DNA of 64,000 bases. Source: Paragordius varius (Eukaryota; Nematomorpha). The stretch covers positions 3,596,001 through 3,660,000 of the forward strand of contig OZ176050.1 of the NCBI GenBank assembly GCA_964247055.1. The letters run 5' to 3'. Below are positions 1 through 10,543 of this stretch, one piece after another; within the stretch, counting starts at the first letter, position 1, and the number at the start of each line of letters is the position of its first letter. The notes under the pieces were generated by a model. The model was not told the origin of the DNA. It saw nothing but the letters and a program-made list of their open reading frames with translations, and made no database searches. A program made the translations under genes and the position numbers.

Positions 1-35
1 TTTTTTGACTGGGAAATAGTACATTAACTAAGGTT

Positions 36-179
36 TCAATTACAAACAGAACCTAAATCATATACATAAAGTGCTCCTTGAGTTACGTTTGCAAAATCTT
101 CAAGTTTTACTTGATTATTTTTTATAACCTCCAAATCAAATTTTCTCGAATGTACAAAACTCGATAATAGGGAATGTTT
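36..179 (-). CDS. possible 3' terminal exon, product unknown
   Basis: On the minus strand an AG acceptor just above position 179 opens a 47-codon stretch ending in TGA at 36-38. Its composition looks coding (it includes LEDFANVTQGALYVYDLG) and it is open from the acceptor. I recognise no family and find no convincing upstream exon; the adjacent upstream DNA runs into tandem repeats. It may be the last exon of a gene with large introns, or a chance open stretch. Confidence 0.25.
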   Translation of the reverse strand, partial: KHSLLSSFVHSRKFDLEVIKNNQVKLEDFANVTQGALYVYDLGSVCN

Positions 180-414
180 CTTATTTTAATCTAAAATTAA
201 TTTTAAATACCTGCTAAGAATATATTTAAACCTTAATATTAATGAATATTTCAATGTTTTGTTCCTAGTAGACGCAAACCATATTAGAATTTGAAATTGA
301 AGTAGAAGAAAAAACATACCTTTACATATTTATTTTTGTATTTCAATCCGAAAGCTTATAGTAAACAAACTATTGTTTGGAAAATAAAAAAGCTTTAAGG
401 CTATTATTATTTTA

Positions 415-1770
415 GAGGCCTATTTTCGGACTATGTAGGGCTAAATTGAAATAGGACTTAATCACTATCGGAACATTAATAAACTACACTGAATCACTAT
501 CGGAACATTAATAAACTACACTATTGAAACTGACTGTATCAACATGTTTTCCCGATTCTTAAATCAAAGCCGAAATTTAATCAAATTATTTTTTCATGGG
601 CGGGGTGGAACTCAGAAGTTAATTCAAAAAAGGGGCTTAGTAATTGTCCGCAAAATTGTAAAACAATTAAAAAAAATTATTGAGATTGCGCCTATACGTT
701 TTCAAAAATATGCTTTAAAACCAATATTTGTTTAAATAACACCATTTTTACGGATGGGGCTGGAGTGAGGGTCGAATTCTGAAAAATTGTTTACTCATCC
801 TCGGTGCAATTGCAAAACAATTTAAAAAGTACGCTATTGAATTTGCATTGTCCTACACGCTTTCTAAAAAAATGCATTAACCTCAATATTATCTTAAAGC
901 CCTTTTTTCCCATAAGTGAGGGTAAAATGATAACTTAAAAAATGGAGTTAGTCGCTTTTGGCGCAATTTTAAAACAATAAAAGAAATCTCTATTGAAAAT
1001 GACTGTGCTTACACATTTTTCAGTAAAACCAAAAATTGTTTAAAAAATTTTAACATGGACGATGCGAAATAGGGCTAATTTTAAAAAAGGGCTTAGTCAC
1101 CCTCATCGCATCAAAACATTATAAAATATTTACAATTTAAACTGCTGAGCCTACACGTTTTTTGAGTTCTTCAAAACGAATATTTATTCAAAAAGATCAT
1201 TTTTATACGGGAGGGGTTAGACTGAGGGGCAAATAAAAAAATGGCTCCCCCCTCGGCGTAATTGCTAACCAATTTAAAAAGTACACTGTTATTTCATGGA
1301 CTTGCACTTTTTCCAAAAATTGTTTCAACGTCTATATTACCTTAAAGCCCCTATTGGGGGCTAAATTGAGAGGCTGATTCGAAAAAAAGAGTTAAGTCAC
1401 CTTCGGCGCAATTCTAAAATAATAAATATAGCTTTATTGAAACAGCTGTGTCCACACCTTTTTGGTTAGCGCCTGCAAAGTAAATGGTTCTTAAACCATT
1501 TTTTTATAAGTGTGGGAAACTGAGGGCCTAATTTGAAAAAAGGGGCTTAATACTCTGCCACTATTAAAACTGAATGGGCCAACAAGTTTCCCGTGAACGC
1601 CTGCAAACTTAAACTTTAGGGAGTTTCATTTTTTCAAAAAACTCGTTTTTTTACCCGGTGTAAGGCAAAACTCAGGGCCTAAAAGAATGGACTTGGTCAC
1701 TCTCAGCGTATTATTAAATGATTAAATGCTTTCTTGGGAATCGGAATGGGGTTTTCCGTTTTTTCCAAGC
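415..1770 (+). repeat. diverged ~150-bp tandem repeat array, about nine units
   Basis: A recurring block has the form 'gggctaaatTGAGGGcct', then 'aaaaaGGGCTTAGTcac', then 'ctcggCGCAATTttaAAACAAT', then 'cactaTTGAAActg..ctacacgttttt'. It recurs roughly every 150 bp, near 633, 785, 950, 1088, 1240, 1390, 1545 and 1690. Units are diverged from one another. A short perfect duplication of about 30 bp (461-490 and 492-522) lies inside the array. Further blocks of the same family occur near 17.0, 22.0 and 63.6 kb. Open reading frames in it are short and not coding-like. Confidence 0.75.
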
Positions 1771-1927
1771 CTTGCTTATCATACCTCTTTTTTTATATAT
1801 AGAATTTTTAATTTCATTATTATCGATTATAAATTACTTTTAGTTTTAAGAAATGAAAGATAATTAAAAAAATTCATTTTTTATTTTACGTTAGTATCTA
1901 CATAAATTTTACTAAATTGGTTTTTAG

Positions 1928-2057
1928 TTGTGAACACCTTGATGCAACTATCATAATTATCCCCAACCGCCAATATGATATTCAAGTTTTTAGCTCTAGC
2001 GATGTAGCTGAAGTAAGAGAGTGTATTTTAGGGAGAAGCCGTATAAGGATATTTAGG
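1928..2057 (+). CDS. possible internal exon, product unknown
   Basis: A ttttag acceptor ends at 1927 and a G|GTTTGC donor sits at 2058. Between them 43 codons are open in one frame with clearly protein-like content (DATIIIIPNRQYDIQVF, then VAEVRECILGRSRIRIFR). Phase is 1 nt in and 0 out. No neighbouring exon in compatible phase was found before the SMN start at 2717, so the parent gene is unknown. It could also be a fossil exon. Confidence 0.3.
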
Positions 2058-2716
2058 GTTTGCACTAACTTTTTATATTATTTTTAATATCAATCGTTTT
2101 GGATCTGTTTCAATTTCATCTAATAACCACAAAACTGAAAAATATGCCTTTCTCTAATGTATGAGAACAATGATTAATAATTAATTTTATATATAAACAG
2201 TAAGTTATGGTATACAAAATGAATATCTCCATTAATATAAAAAGTGAAATCATGAATTAACACTTCAAATTAAATTGGGGTATCCAAATACCCCAGACTT
2301 AATATAGGTTCTCAAAAAAATACAAGTCTAATTTAACTTTCCTGGTAAAAATTATATAAATAAGCCAAAATTAAATAAAATTTTGTTTTAAAAAATAAAA
2401 GTTCCATGTCAAACTACCTCAACGACATTTTTATTATATTTTTAATATCGTCTTTATGTAATTATAAAGGTAAAATCAAAGCTAATTTTTTCATTGATAG
2501 AAATAGAAAAAGTTTTATTTTGTTTTATTTTAATTTTACCATTGCAGACATGTCACGTTCAATAAATTTATATTTTTGGGTTTTAGCTTAAAATAATTAA
2601 AATCAAGTATTTTTGAAAACTTTTTTATATATTTCGGTTTATCAATATTATATAAGTGCAAAATTTTGCCATAGTTTCGATTCTTTCTATATTTTTTATA
2701 GAATTTAATTCTTAAC

Positions 2717-5700
2717 ATGCCTGGAGTATCCTACTACCTCAATTTAAATAGAAGGACTGAAATGGATGTGTGGTATCCAAGTGTTAATTACAAATATTCA
2801 GCAGTTAAAACCATTTTAATGTCAGCCCAAAACTTATATAAATCTGGAGAAGACGACACCTGGGATGATACTTTATTAATCCAAGCCTGGAATGAAAGCT
2901 GGATTAAAATGAAAGTTAAATTTTTTATATAATATGTAGAAATCATTACCCAAAAATGTTAATATACCACTAATATCCCAAAACTCTAAGACCAGACGGT
3001 CAACAAAAACAAAGATAAAATGGCAAGTTGACGATATCTGCTATGCAATTTGGGATGAAGATGGAGAAGAATACATGGCTAAAATAATTGAAATCGATGA
3101 AAAAAATGATTTATACAAAGTCTTTTTTATGGATTATGGTCATGATGGTGATGTTTCGTACAAAGATTTAAGAAAAGTATTTTCAATTTGCACGCATATT
3201 ATCTAAATCCAAAAAATTGTGTGTTTATCTTAAACCCTTTTCTACAAATCAAGTTGTATAATTGATTTTAATCTATATTTATTCTCCATTATGAATTTTA
3301 TTAAAAATATAGATTTCTTCTTTATTGTGTTTTGGTCAATCAGATTCTAATTTTGACTAAAATAAATTTATGACTTTCCTTTTAATAATTTAAAAATGCA
3401 ACAACATATATATATCGATAAGAAAAATAATATTTAGAATAATAACTGAGTTTTCAAATTTAAAGTTCTTTTAGTAACAAAACAACTGACAAATGCTGGT
3501 TTTTTTAATGTCATATATAGTTGGGTGTTTAAAAAACCGATTATGCCACCATTATATTTAACCCTTTTCTTTATCAAATTATATGTGTAATGTAATACCT
3601 AGATCACAAAACATGAGAATGAAAACAATCATTTTTCCGACGGTGATCCAATTAGTGAACAAATGCCTACTAAAAATGAAAGCAACCCTTCTTCATCTTG
3701 TATATCTTTGCATGTGGCAGATTCTAACACAAATCTTACAACGATGAATGGAGAAACATGCTGCTTGACATCTAAAGAATCAAATGCAGTCACAAACGGA
3801 TTGTCAATACAAAATGGTTTGCAATGATTTTAGATTTAAAATTTCTTAGAAAAAATTAGATTGATAATAGCATGTGAGATTTTAATAATTTTTTAACCAT
3901 AAAAATGTGAGAATGTTTTAATATCTATCATTTTTAAAATCTAAGTAAGGGATACTGTTAAAACTCACAAGTTTTTAGTGTTGCTCAAATAAAATAAAAC
4001 GATGACAGCAAAATAATAATAATTTACTCGCGCTTTCCATGATGCGATGTTGAATTCTTGTACCTATTATATGCTTTTAAGCTATATTTATTAATGTATT
4101 CAATTAACTTAAAGCAATTAAAAATAAAAAAATAGGCAATTTAAAGGTAATCCAATTTAAAATCGATAGGATTTGGATCAACAAATTTTGTAAAAAAACA
4201 TTTTCCCTACGCCGAAGATGAAAACTAATACTCTGATCCAATATATAATTAATTTCTCTATGTTGGCTTTAACATGGTAAAAAATTGGGGCCGTTTAAAC
4301 AGCATTTTTGACACAAAATATATGCATGCTTTTGAATTTTGAATAAGGATAATTAAAATCATTAAAAAAAACTTTTGGATAGAAAATATTTAATTTGTCA
4401 TTCAGCAGGGTGCTGCGATTAATGCTAGACACATGGAAGAGATATAAGCTGGAATGTTTAAGAAAATTTATCGCGCATTTTTAGCCGTTTTCTGTTTAAG
4501 AAAAATGGCCCATTATTACAGTTTAGTTTGAAACTTTTTAACATTAAATAAACGATAATATGTTTATATATTTTTGTTAGGGATCATGAACGCACCATTC
4601 TGATGTATAAGGAATATGTATATATTATTGGTAGAATTTGAACATTTATTTTAAGAATCGAAATATATGCAAGGATACAACATGCTATTATAATAAATTT
4701 TTATATAATCACAATTTATTTTTATTTCCGTATCAGCTATTAGATGACTTTTCAAGGCATTTTAAAATTTTCCCATATAAATTATTTGTTTTTTTAACAT
4801 AGGCGAAATAAGTATGACAGAATCAAATTTGAATTCTTACGCATCTGAAACCGAAGATACTGGGCTTGCAAATCACATTCCTGGATTGCCTACTCAAATT
4901 CAGGAGCTTTTTAACGATGAAAAAAATATTCACAAATTAAAGGTAATTATGAAATTATATGTAATCATTTATTGTTTACTATTTGGTTTATTACATAACC
5001 TTTTTAATGTTAATAACCCTCATTTCTTAATCCATCTCTAGCATTTATTACAAAATTCTGGTCCATCACAAAATTTATCACCCAATACCTCTATGGAAAA
5101 CTTGGGAAATAAAACTACTCAATCATCATCATCATTTATTGCTCCCAATATTGAGAATATGGGTTTTCCCTTAAATCCCATGAGCCTTTTTGCACATCAG
5201 CCACAATCAAACAACCCTAATGATTTTGGTATGCAGATGCCTGTTACAAATTTCCCTTTTATTAGCATGAATGAACAATCTAATTTTGTAAGAAATTCAT
5301 TAAATACGTCTTTGGGCTCTTCTCCAATTTGTGACGAGAACGAAGCATTGGCCCAAGTATTGATGTGTTGGTACAGAGCCGGATACATGACCGGATATTA
5401 TCAGGTATAAAGAGTTTAATATTTTTTAAACAAGTTTTGTTTGCGATTAATTAGATCTAGAGAGATTATTTGGTTGAATATCTCAATTGCCTGAAACAAA
5501 TTTTTGCTCAGTTCTTAAAACAATTAATGAATAATCAAATTTGTTATATGCCATTTAGGGGTTTTAATTTATTAATATTAATAGTTTTTAATAAGTTCTA
5601 ATTATTTGACAATTTTCTTTATTGTCCACCACATATTCTAAATGTTAATTGATATTATTTAGAAGCATTTCAACAGTTTGCTCACAAAGAATGCTCCAAA

Positions 5701-5791
5701 TTCGGCAGATAATCATATTGAAAGCGGCAAGAAGGATAATTTCAAAAATCCTAATAAAAAGAAAAAATGCAAAAAGCACATGATTAAATAA
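2717..5791 (+). CDS. SMN1: survival motor neuron (SMN) protein, six exons
   Basis: SMN is the scaffold that, with Gemins, loads Sm proteins onto spliceosomal snRNAs in the cytoplasm and is found in nuclear bodies. My model joins exons 2717-2914, 2940-3176, 3603-3816, 4803-4942, 5042-5404 and 5663-5791, all phase-consistent, giving 426 aa. Residues 44-60 (GEDDTWDDTLLIQAW) match the Gemin2-binding helix. Residues 93-145 form a Tudor domain (KWQVDDICYAIWDEDG.., MDYG) keeping most of the aromatic cage. Residues 361-384 are the YG box (CWYRAGYMTGYY) that drives oligomerisation. The protein is longer than human SMN (294 aa) because of a Ser/Asn/Pro-rich linker and a Lys-rich tail of about 42 residues after the YG box. 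Intron 1 is only 25 nt; without its removal the frame stops before the Tudor domain. Exon 3 is the least certain. Confidence 0.92.
2915..2939 (+). other. 25-nt intron in SMN
   Basis: Starts GTTAAATT, ends TATGTAG. Exon 1 ends ..ATG AAA and exon 2 resumes AAA TCA TTA in the frame that carries the Tudor domain. The 25 nt are not a multiple of three and contain an in-frame TAA, so splicing is needed to make SMN. Confidence 0.88.
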
Positions 5792-5971
5792 AATATCTAT
5801 AATCAATATTCTTTTTACTTTAGGACTATTGTAAACTTGGTTTTTTAATTTGTTTGATGTAATATGTTTTATGTAGTTTTGTAAAAAAATAAATAAATAA
5901 TTGGTATTTTTACTTTACTTTAATTATTTGTTCTTTGTTCTAGAATACATTGTTTTTCAATCTGTACAACT
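5792..5971 (+). promoter_or_regulatory. SMN poly(A) region and splice acceptor before the channel gene
   Basis: The SMN stop overlaps TAAATAAAAT, and a second AATAAATAAAT cluster lies near 5885-5900, both candidate poly(A) signals. A pyrimidine-rich acceptor (tttgttctttgttctag) ends at 5943, 28 nt before the ATG of the next gene. It could receive a spliced leader or close a 5'UTR intron. No TATA-like element is distinguishable from the AT-rich background. Confidence 0.5.
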
Positions 5972-8900
5972 ATGTTAGATTTTAGTGATATAAATCATAC
6001 CATAATATATGATGCAATCATACAAGAATTGGATTCAACCATTCCCGAAGCTACATTTTGTCTTATCCGGAATTACTTTAATCGACAAATTATTTATCGT
6101 TTTAATGCAAAACCATCGTTTTATTTGTTCAAACCGTTAAATTTTATACGTACATTTTGTGTCTTTTTTTCGACTTCTCTTTACTTTGATGTCGTTAGGG
6201 CTTTTATTATACTTTATCATTTATTGGTTATGATTATCCCCTATCCTCTTTACACTGACATATTTATCACATTATTTTATTACGTGGAATTTCTTGTTTT
6301 AGTTATTGCACAGGGATTTATGATTGGCCCATACACCTATTTACATAACGGTATTAATGTCATTGATTTCATTTATCTGGTCGTTTCATCCGTCTTCATA
6401 TATTTTAGCATTCGGTTACAATGCATTTATCTGCGCATATTTCGGCTCGGTGAAATTATGATTTATCTATCATCCAGGTATCGTATCCTCTTGTGCACTT
6501 TGGTCCGGGCCTGGCAAAATATACTTGTGGTCGTAGGCGCCATAGCCTTTTCCATATTTGTGTATGCCAACGTTGGCCTTAAATCTTTCAAGGGGAGTTT
6601 AGCTAGACACTGTCGTTTAAATCCTGAGGTGGATATTTTTCCTTCTCATTTGGTGCCTCTACGGAGAGATTATTTTGTTTATCATGAGAAACGATTTGCT
6701 TGTCAAAGTTCCCTAGAATGCCCCCCTAATTACATTTGTGCCCGTGAACGGCAAAGAGAAAGATTATACTTTACGTTTGATAACATCTTTTACTCTGGGC
6801 TCAATATATTACGCGTTATTATATTGGATGATTTTGAGGATGTGTATGAAAAGTTATTGGATCACATACCGGCTCTCTTAGTTATATCCTTTTTTGTACC
6901 TATCATATTTTTCGGGAGCCTTATCTTATATAGCACTTTACTAAGTGTTGTAATTACGACAAGCTATGATTTGGAACTTAAAATTGATATTGACATTGCA
7001 AATCGCACTGGTCTTTACCAACGACCCATTAAACTAAGTGCCAACCGGAAAGCTTCAAAATTTATTTTTGTTTTAGAACCATTGGTCCAGAAATCAAAGA
7101 TTGTTTTTCAACATTATCACCCTGGGTTACGCGCCAAAAATAAAACAGATGAAAAATTTTGGAAAGCATATTGGAAAACGATTGATAAGAAATGTGTCCA
7201 ACCATGTCTACTCGATAAAATTGGTTACCAAATGAAATTGAATCATAGTAGGAAATCCATAAATGATCAGCAACAACATGGCTTACAGAATGTGGTTTGG
7301 GATGATTTGATTCGCAAGGTTCCTGTGCACACACAAGAAGAAATCGATCTTAGCACGAATGCACATCAGATTGTTCCCGGTGGTCGCCTATTCGAAGGGG
7401 ATAAAAGAGGCAGTTTTTTTACACAAAATTGGATTCCACCCGATGAATACTTACATGAGCCATTAGAAATAAAACGGCCCAAAAATAATTTTATTTTGTT
7501 GCTTAAACGGATCAAAAATAGCAGATTATACTGTCAATTGATAAATATTTGTATTTTGATTAACGCTGTAATCATACTCAGCGATCATTACCCGGAGTCG
7601 AATGAACTTGATTTGGTACAAAAGTATGCAGACGGTATATTTAATGCCATATTTACCTTCGATTTTTTGTTAGCTAAAATTATTAATCCTCGTTGGGAGG
7701 GACTGAACGATGCTTCCGAAATTATTTTGAATGTGGCAGGTTGGATAGAGGTTATTGTCTATTTGGCTTATGATGCTCAAAAATTAACTTTAGAAGTATC
7801 CAGCATGTTGGATGTAATTAAGAGTTTAAAACTTGTACGTATCGTAAAATTACCCATTATAAATAAATTGACCAATAAACTCGGTGATTTTATGATAACA
7901 ATAGTTGTATACTTTTCAATCCTTTTCCTCCTACTGTATACTTGGTCCGTGATTGGATATCAACTTTTCTCGCCATATTACAGGGATGTCCCACGCCTAC
8001 AAAATCCATTTTATGACGTTTCTAAAGCCATAGTAATTAACATTATGATATTATGTGGCCAAATTTATAAGCCTATACAACAGTGTTTGGCCGACACGAA
8101 TGCACCAACAAGTTTATGCATGACTTATTTCTTAAGCGGTGTCCCCATTTTTGCTGTAATGGTGTTTATGTTTGAAGGCGTTTTGTTCCATTCAATGGCC
8201 ACTACCATTAAAATTAATGAGCCTATAATTTCTTTAGTTCCGATTCGTAGATATCTACAAAAATCATGGCTATATCAATGGTTTAATAGCATTAGGCAAA
8301 GGCTAAGCCCCTTTAGTACAAAAAATTATTCTAATAATTCCAGATCATCATTGTCTACTAATAACGATGCGTATTCTCTTAAACTGATTACAATTTTAAG
8401 CATAATATCATCTTGCACTATTATATTGTACGAAGATATATATTCGGATACATCAGTTTACCGAAAGCTATGTCTGAAAATTAATGAATGTCTCATTTGT
8501 ATACAAATAATTTTTGAATTTATTGGCGCGATATATGCTAAAAAACGATGGTACCCCGGCAATCTACGAAATTGCAACACTATTTATATCCTTCTATTAA
8601 TATGCATATTTTTCATATCATTTGCAGTACCGATACAATTTCAACCCGTAAAATTGCGGAGATTTTTCTTTTTTACCCGTCTCATGACACTCTTAATATA
8701 TTTCCCTCAAACAGCCATCATTACTGAAACGTTTATTAAAACCTTAACTGCCCTATTCAATAGTTTCATTTTGTGCCTTGTCATATGGCTGATATTTGCA
8801 TCTATTGGTGTTTCCTTGCTCAAGGGAATGAGCTATGAATGCCTTAAAGACGGTCATGAAATTAATTTGGATCGCAGTAGATGTGTGGCTCGTGGTTTTG

Positions 8901-10543
8901 TTTGGCAAAGACGTTATGCCAATTTTGACAATATTTTCCGCACTTTGGATTCATTGGAACATTTAACTCTGTATCAAGATATGGAAGGGATTATATTAGC
9001 AGGTATTAGGTCTCAGGGTATGGATATGGGTAGTCGCGGAGAACCCCGATTAACGGTAACCATTTATTTCATGATGTTTTTGATTGGTGGATCACTCTTC
9101 TTATTCACACTGTTTATTGGTGTCATTTTTGACACGTTTAAAGAAATGGAATCTGAGAAACAGCAAAGCATTGATACCATTTTGGTGAACAAAACATCCA
9201 ACACGTATTGGAACAAATTGAAACAACTCATATCCCGATCATTGTACCAAAGTTTACAAAGGCCAAAAGATGATATACTTAGAGTGCTATATCAAATTAA
9301 TTTGTCCGACCATTATGCCATATTTTGTCACACCATCGTTCTCTTAAATGTTATATTTATGTCATTCGATTCTTATGAACTTAGTAAACAGGGTGTCGAT
9401 ATGTTGGAGGTTAGTGATCTCATCTTTTTCACATTTTTTACCATGGAATTTTTGGTAAAGGTTGTTGTGCAAAAATGGTTGTATTTTATAAAACCCTATA
9501 ATGTTTGCAATTTCATCGCCGTATTACTTATGATGATTGGTTTGCTAGCTCCAAGGCATAAGGTTTTAATGCCATACATGTTTCACATTATATTGATTGG
9601 GCGAACCATTCAATCCGTTAGAATTTTTGAAATTTTCCCTCGCATCCGTAAAATTATAAATGTGGTCGTTTCTGCAGGACCGGCCCTGTTTGCTCTCATA
9701 GTGGCACATTGCTTACTCATAACTGTTTATGCATGTGTTGGAACGCTCTACTTTCATGATGATTTAAGCCAAAGTTTCATTTACAATCACCATTTTAACT
9801 TCAAAAGCTTAACACATTCATGGGCAACTCTTTTGTTACTGACCACACGTACACGTGTTCACGAAATCGAACTTAGTCTCGTGGATCATGGTAATCCCAT
9901 AAGTTTAAAGATCATAACACCCACCCTCTCCGACAATTCCAAGAGTTATTACTATGGAAAACATGCTAATTTATCATCGTCTGCCATAGCATGGTATGTA
10001 AACACATTTATGCTTTTCAATTTGTTTGCCAGCATGTTGTATCAAGCAATCATGGCCGAATTTTTCGGGTATGCTAATGAGGAACAAGACGAGGAACTAG
10101 ATCAGCTAACAAAGGATAGCATAATGGCGTATATCGTTTCTTGGGACGAAATAACCGACGGTAATCCTTGGCTTAACGTTAAAATGATTAACGAAATTTT
10201 GTTGTGTTTACCCCAACCATTTAAGAGTCTGATTGTCGGCTCCTATTCCAATTTTTTGAATGCTTTGGATATTGGAATCTATGAAGGAAACGTGATATCC
10301 TGTGAAGAATTTTTCCACGCCTTGCTCAAAACCTATATCATGGGTGTTAAGGATTCAGATCAAAACTTATATTCCTCCCTATATTACGCAAATCATATGA
10401 AAACATTCAAACATTGCTTTGAAAAGCAATTTATTTTAATTGTGCCAAAAGTGCGAATAGCTCGTTTATCCCATTTCCATAAAGCCGTCATCACCATTCA
10501 ACAAAAATGGAAAAATTATAGACACGAAAAATATCATTATTAA
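5972..10543 (+). CDS. divergent NaV-like four-domain channel, intronless
   Basis: A single 1523-codon reading frame with four six-helix repeats (about residues 40-330, 500-745, 780-1055 and 1085-1360). NaV-type hallmarks are: domain I S5-P (VGLKSFKGSLARHC, CPPNYICARE), domain III S5 (FILCLVIWLIFASIGVSLLKG split over the membrane), FIGVIFDTFKE after domain III S6, a III-IV linker of NaV length, an EF-hand-like C-terminus and a final IQ motif (AVITIQQKWKNYR, about 1503-1517). Aligning pore loops by eye gives D (ILDDFED), Q (LCGQIY), Q or Y (TLYQDMEG) and T (LLTTRTRV) where NaV channels have D/E/K/A; the usual pore tryptophans are absent too. S4 helices carry few regular arginines, and the inactivation IFM position reads TIL. 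It is a membrane protein, but its ion selectivity and voltage gating cannot be assumed. NALCN or CaV affinity is less likely given the linker and C-terminus. Lack of introns is unusual beside its neighbours. Confidence 0.88.
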   Translation: MLDFSDINHTIIYDAIIQELDSTIPEATFCLIRNYFNRQIIYRFNAKPSFYLFKPLNFIRTFCVFFSTSLYFDVVRAFIILYHLLVMIIPYPLYTDIFITLFYYVEFLVLVIAQGFMIGPYTYLHNGINVIDFIYLVVSSVFIYFSIRLQCIYLRIFRLGEIMIYLSSRYRILLCTLVRAWQNILVVVGAIAFSIFVYANVGLKSFKGSLARHCRLNPEVDIFPSHLVPLRRDYFVYHEKRFACQSSLECPPNYICARERQRERLYFTFDNIFYSGLNILRVIILDDFEDVYEKLLDHIPALLVISFFVPIIFFGSLILYSTLLSVVITTSYDLELKIDIDIANRTGLYQRPIKLSANRKASKFIFVLEPLVQKSKIVFQHYHPGLRAKNKTDEKFWKAYWKTIDKKCVQPCLLDKIGYQMKLNHSRKSINDQQQHGLQNVVWDDLIRKVPVHTQEEIDLSTNAHQIVPGGRLFEGDKRGSFFTQNWIPPDEYLHEPLEIKRPKNNFILLLKRIKNSRLYCQLINICILINAVIILSDHYPESNELDLVQKYADGIFNAIFTFDFLLAKIINPRWEGLNDASEIILNVAGWIEVIVYLAYDAQKLTLEVSSMLDVIKSLKLVRIVKLPIINKLTNKLGDFMITIVVYFSILFLLLYTWSVIGYQLFSPYYRDVPRLQNPFYDVSKAIVINIMILCGQIYKPIQQCLADTNAPTSLCMTYFLSGVPIFAVMVFMFEGVLFHSMATTIKINEPIISLVPIRRYLQKSWLYQWFNSIRQRLSPFSTKNYSNNSRSSLSTNNDAYSLKLITILSIISSCTIILYEDIYSDTSVYRKLCLKINECLICIQIIFEFIGAIYAKKRWYPGNLRNCNTIYILLLICIFFISFAVPIQFQPVKLRRFFFFTRLMTLLIYFPQTAIITETFIKTLTALFNSFILCLVIWLIFASIGVSLLKGMSYECLKDGHEINLDRSRCVARGFVWQRRYANFDNIFRTLDSLEHLTLYQDMEGIILAGIRSQGMDMGSRGEPRLTVTIYFMMFLIGGSLFLFTLFIGVIFDTFKEMESEKQQSIDTILVNKTSNTYWNKLKQLISRSLYQSLQRPKDDILRVLYQINLSDHYAIFCHTIVLLNVIFMSFDSYELSKQGVDMLEVSDLIFFTFFTMEFLVKVVVQKWLYFIKPYNVCNFIAVLLMMIGLLAPRHKVLMPYMFHIILIGRTIQSVRIFEIFPRIRKIINVVVSAGPALFALIVAHCLLITVYACVGTLYFHDDLSQSFIYNHHFNFKSLTHSWATLLLLTTRTRVHEIELSLVDHGNPISLKIITPTLSDNSKSYYYGKHANLSSSAIAWYVNTFMLFNLFASMLYQAIMAEFFGYANEEQDEELDQLTKDSIMAYIVSWDEITDGNPWLNVKMINEILLCLPQPFKSLIVGSYSNFLNALDIGIYEGNVISCEEFFHALLKTYIMGVKDSDQNLYSSLYYANHMKTFKHCFEKQFILIVPKVRIARLSHFHKAVITIQQKWKNYRHEKYHY

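Noticed and set aside
2406-2591. Open frame upstream of SMN starting with ATG
   Set aside because: AT-biased, hydrophobic by base composition, no splice phase linking it to SMN.
7062-7334. 90-codon minus-strand frame inside the channel gene
   Set aside because: Lies entirely opposite the 1523-codon frame with clear channel homology.
5972-10543. NALCN or yeast-type CCH1 channel
   Set aside because: The III-IV linker, domain III S5, the CPPNYIC loop and the C-terminal IQ region fit NaV better, although the pore is too changed to be sure.
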